Shown one piece after another: positions 6,729 through 7,020 of a stretch of DNA of 7,020 nucleotides. Origin of the DNA: Thermoplasmata archaeon (GTDB lineage: Archaea; Thermoplasmatota; Thermoplasmata; Lutacidiplasmatales; UBA184); contig JASHWY010000068.1 in NCBI GenBank assembly GCA_030043835.1, forward strand, positions 1 to 7,020. The letters run 5' to 3'. The first letter of the stretch is position 1, and each line of letters opens with the position of its first letter. Made by a program: the position numbers and the translations under genes. The notes below the pieces were generated by a model. That model worked only from the letters and a program-made list of their open reading frames with translations, searched no databases and was not told the DNA's origin.

Positions 6729-7020
6729 TGGACACATCGAAGGTGCCGGAGGAGCTTAGCTACACGAAGACCCACGAATGGGTGCGGATCGAGGGCGACC
6801 GCGCGACCGTCGGGATCACCGACCACGCCCAGGCCCAGCTCACAGACATCGTCTTCGTCGACCTCCCGGCGACGGGAAAATCGTTCAGCGCCGGCGCGAG
6901 CGTCCTCGTGCTCGAGTCGGTGAAGACCGTGGCCGACGTCTATACGCCGGGGGACGGGACGCTCTCTGAGGTCAACGGGGAGCTCAAGGCTCACCCCGAG
7001 TACATCAACCAGGACCCGTA
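6728..7020 (+). CDS. gcvH: Glycine cleavage system H protein, 5' portion (runs off the window)
   Basis: Lipoyl carrier of the glycine cleavage system: it shuttles the aminomethyl intermediate between the P, T and L proteins during conversion of glycine to CO2, ammonia and methylene-tetrahydrofolate. The ATG shares its A with the ahcY stop (TGATG). Ninety-seven complete codons are visible, about three quarters of the usual 125-130 residues; the C-terminus lies beyond base 7020. Family marks are the opening YTKTHEWVRIEGD, VGITDHAQAQLTDIVFVDLP, and the lipoylation site ESVKTVADVY with K66 as the expected lipoyl-lysine, followed by GTLSEVNGEL. Thr follows the lysine where Ala is common. The coupling to ahcY suggests a one-carbon operon; the other Gcv proteins may follow outside the window. 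A role only in lipoate handling, known for some GcvH homologues, cannot be excluded. Confidence 0.95.
   Translation, partial: MDTSKVPEELSYTKTHEWVRIEGDRATVGITDHAQAQLTDIVFVDLPATGKSFSAGASVLVLESVKTVADVYTPGDGTLSEVNGELKAHPEYINQDP

Overview
The window looks like chromosomal DNA from a GC-rich archaeon, most plausibly a member of the Thermoplasmatota. The evidence is threefold. Two intergenic gaps each carry a TATA-like box about 30 nt before the next start codon, which is the geometry of (nearly) leaderless archaeal transcripts. The adenosylhomocysteinase-family protein is of the short archaeal/Thermotoga type. A large surface protein has one transmembrane helix near each end and cytoplasmic zinc ribbons, an architecture I associate with Thermoplasmata genomes. 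The phylum is an inference; no rRNA or other marker gene is present.

All five genes lie on the plus strand. Positions 1-1221 are the 3' part of cysS (cysteinyl-tRNA synthetase, N-terminus outside the window). One base later, 1223-2260 encodes an MDR-family NAD(P)-dependent oxidoreductase that keeps the structural zinc site but has lost the catalytic zinc ligands. A 105-nt gap (2261-2365) holds overlapping inverted repeats and a TATA box. Next is a gene of about 3 kb for a surface-exposed membrane protein; the promoter position argues that it starts at the GTG at 2390, not the ATG at 2366. An 82-nt gap (5414-5495) holds a nested GC-rich hairpin and a second TATA-like box. Then come ahcY (5496-6728) and, overlapping its stop codon by one base, the start of gcvH, which runs off the right edge.

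There appear to be three transcription units: cysS-MDR (promoter not in the window), the surface protein alone, and ahcY-gcvH. The last pair joins the S-adenosylmethionine cycle (removal of S-adenosyl- or S-inosyl-homocysteine) to glycine cleavage (supply of one-carbon units), a sensible one-carbon grouping. No mobile element, CRISPR array, tRNA or rRNA gene was seen. The most notable points are the HxExK substrate-site motif in AhcY, which may mean the enzyme uses S-inosylhomocysteine, and the surface protein, whose extracellular beta-rich, sequon-rich region is tied to three identically spaced cytoplasmic zinc ribbons and an aromatic-rich segment.
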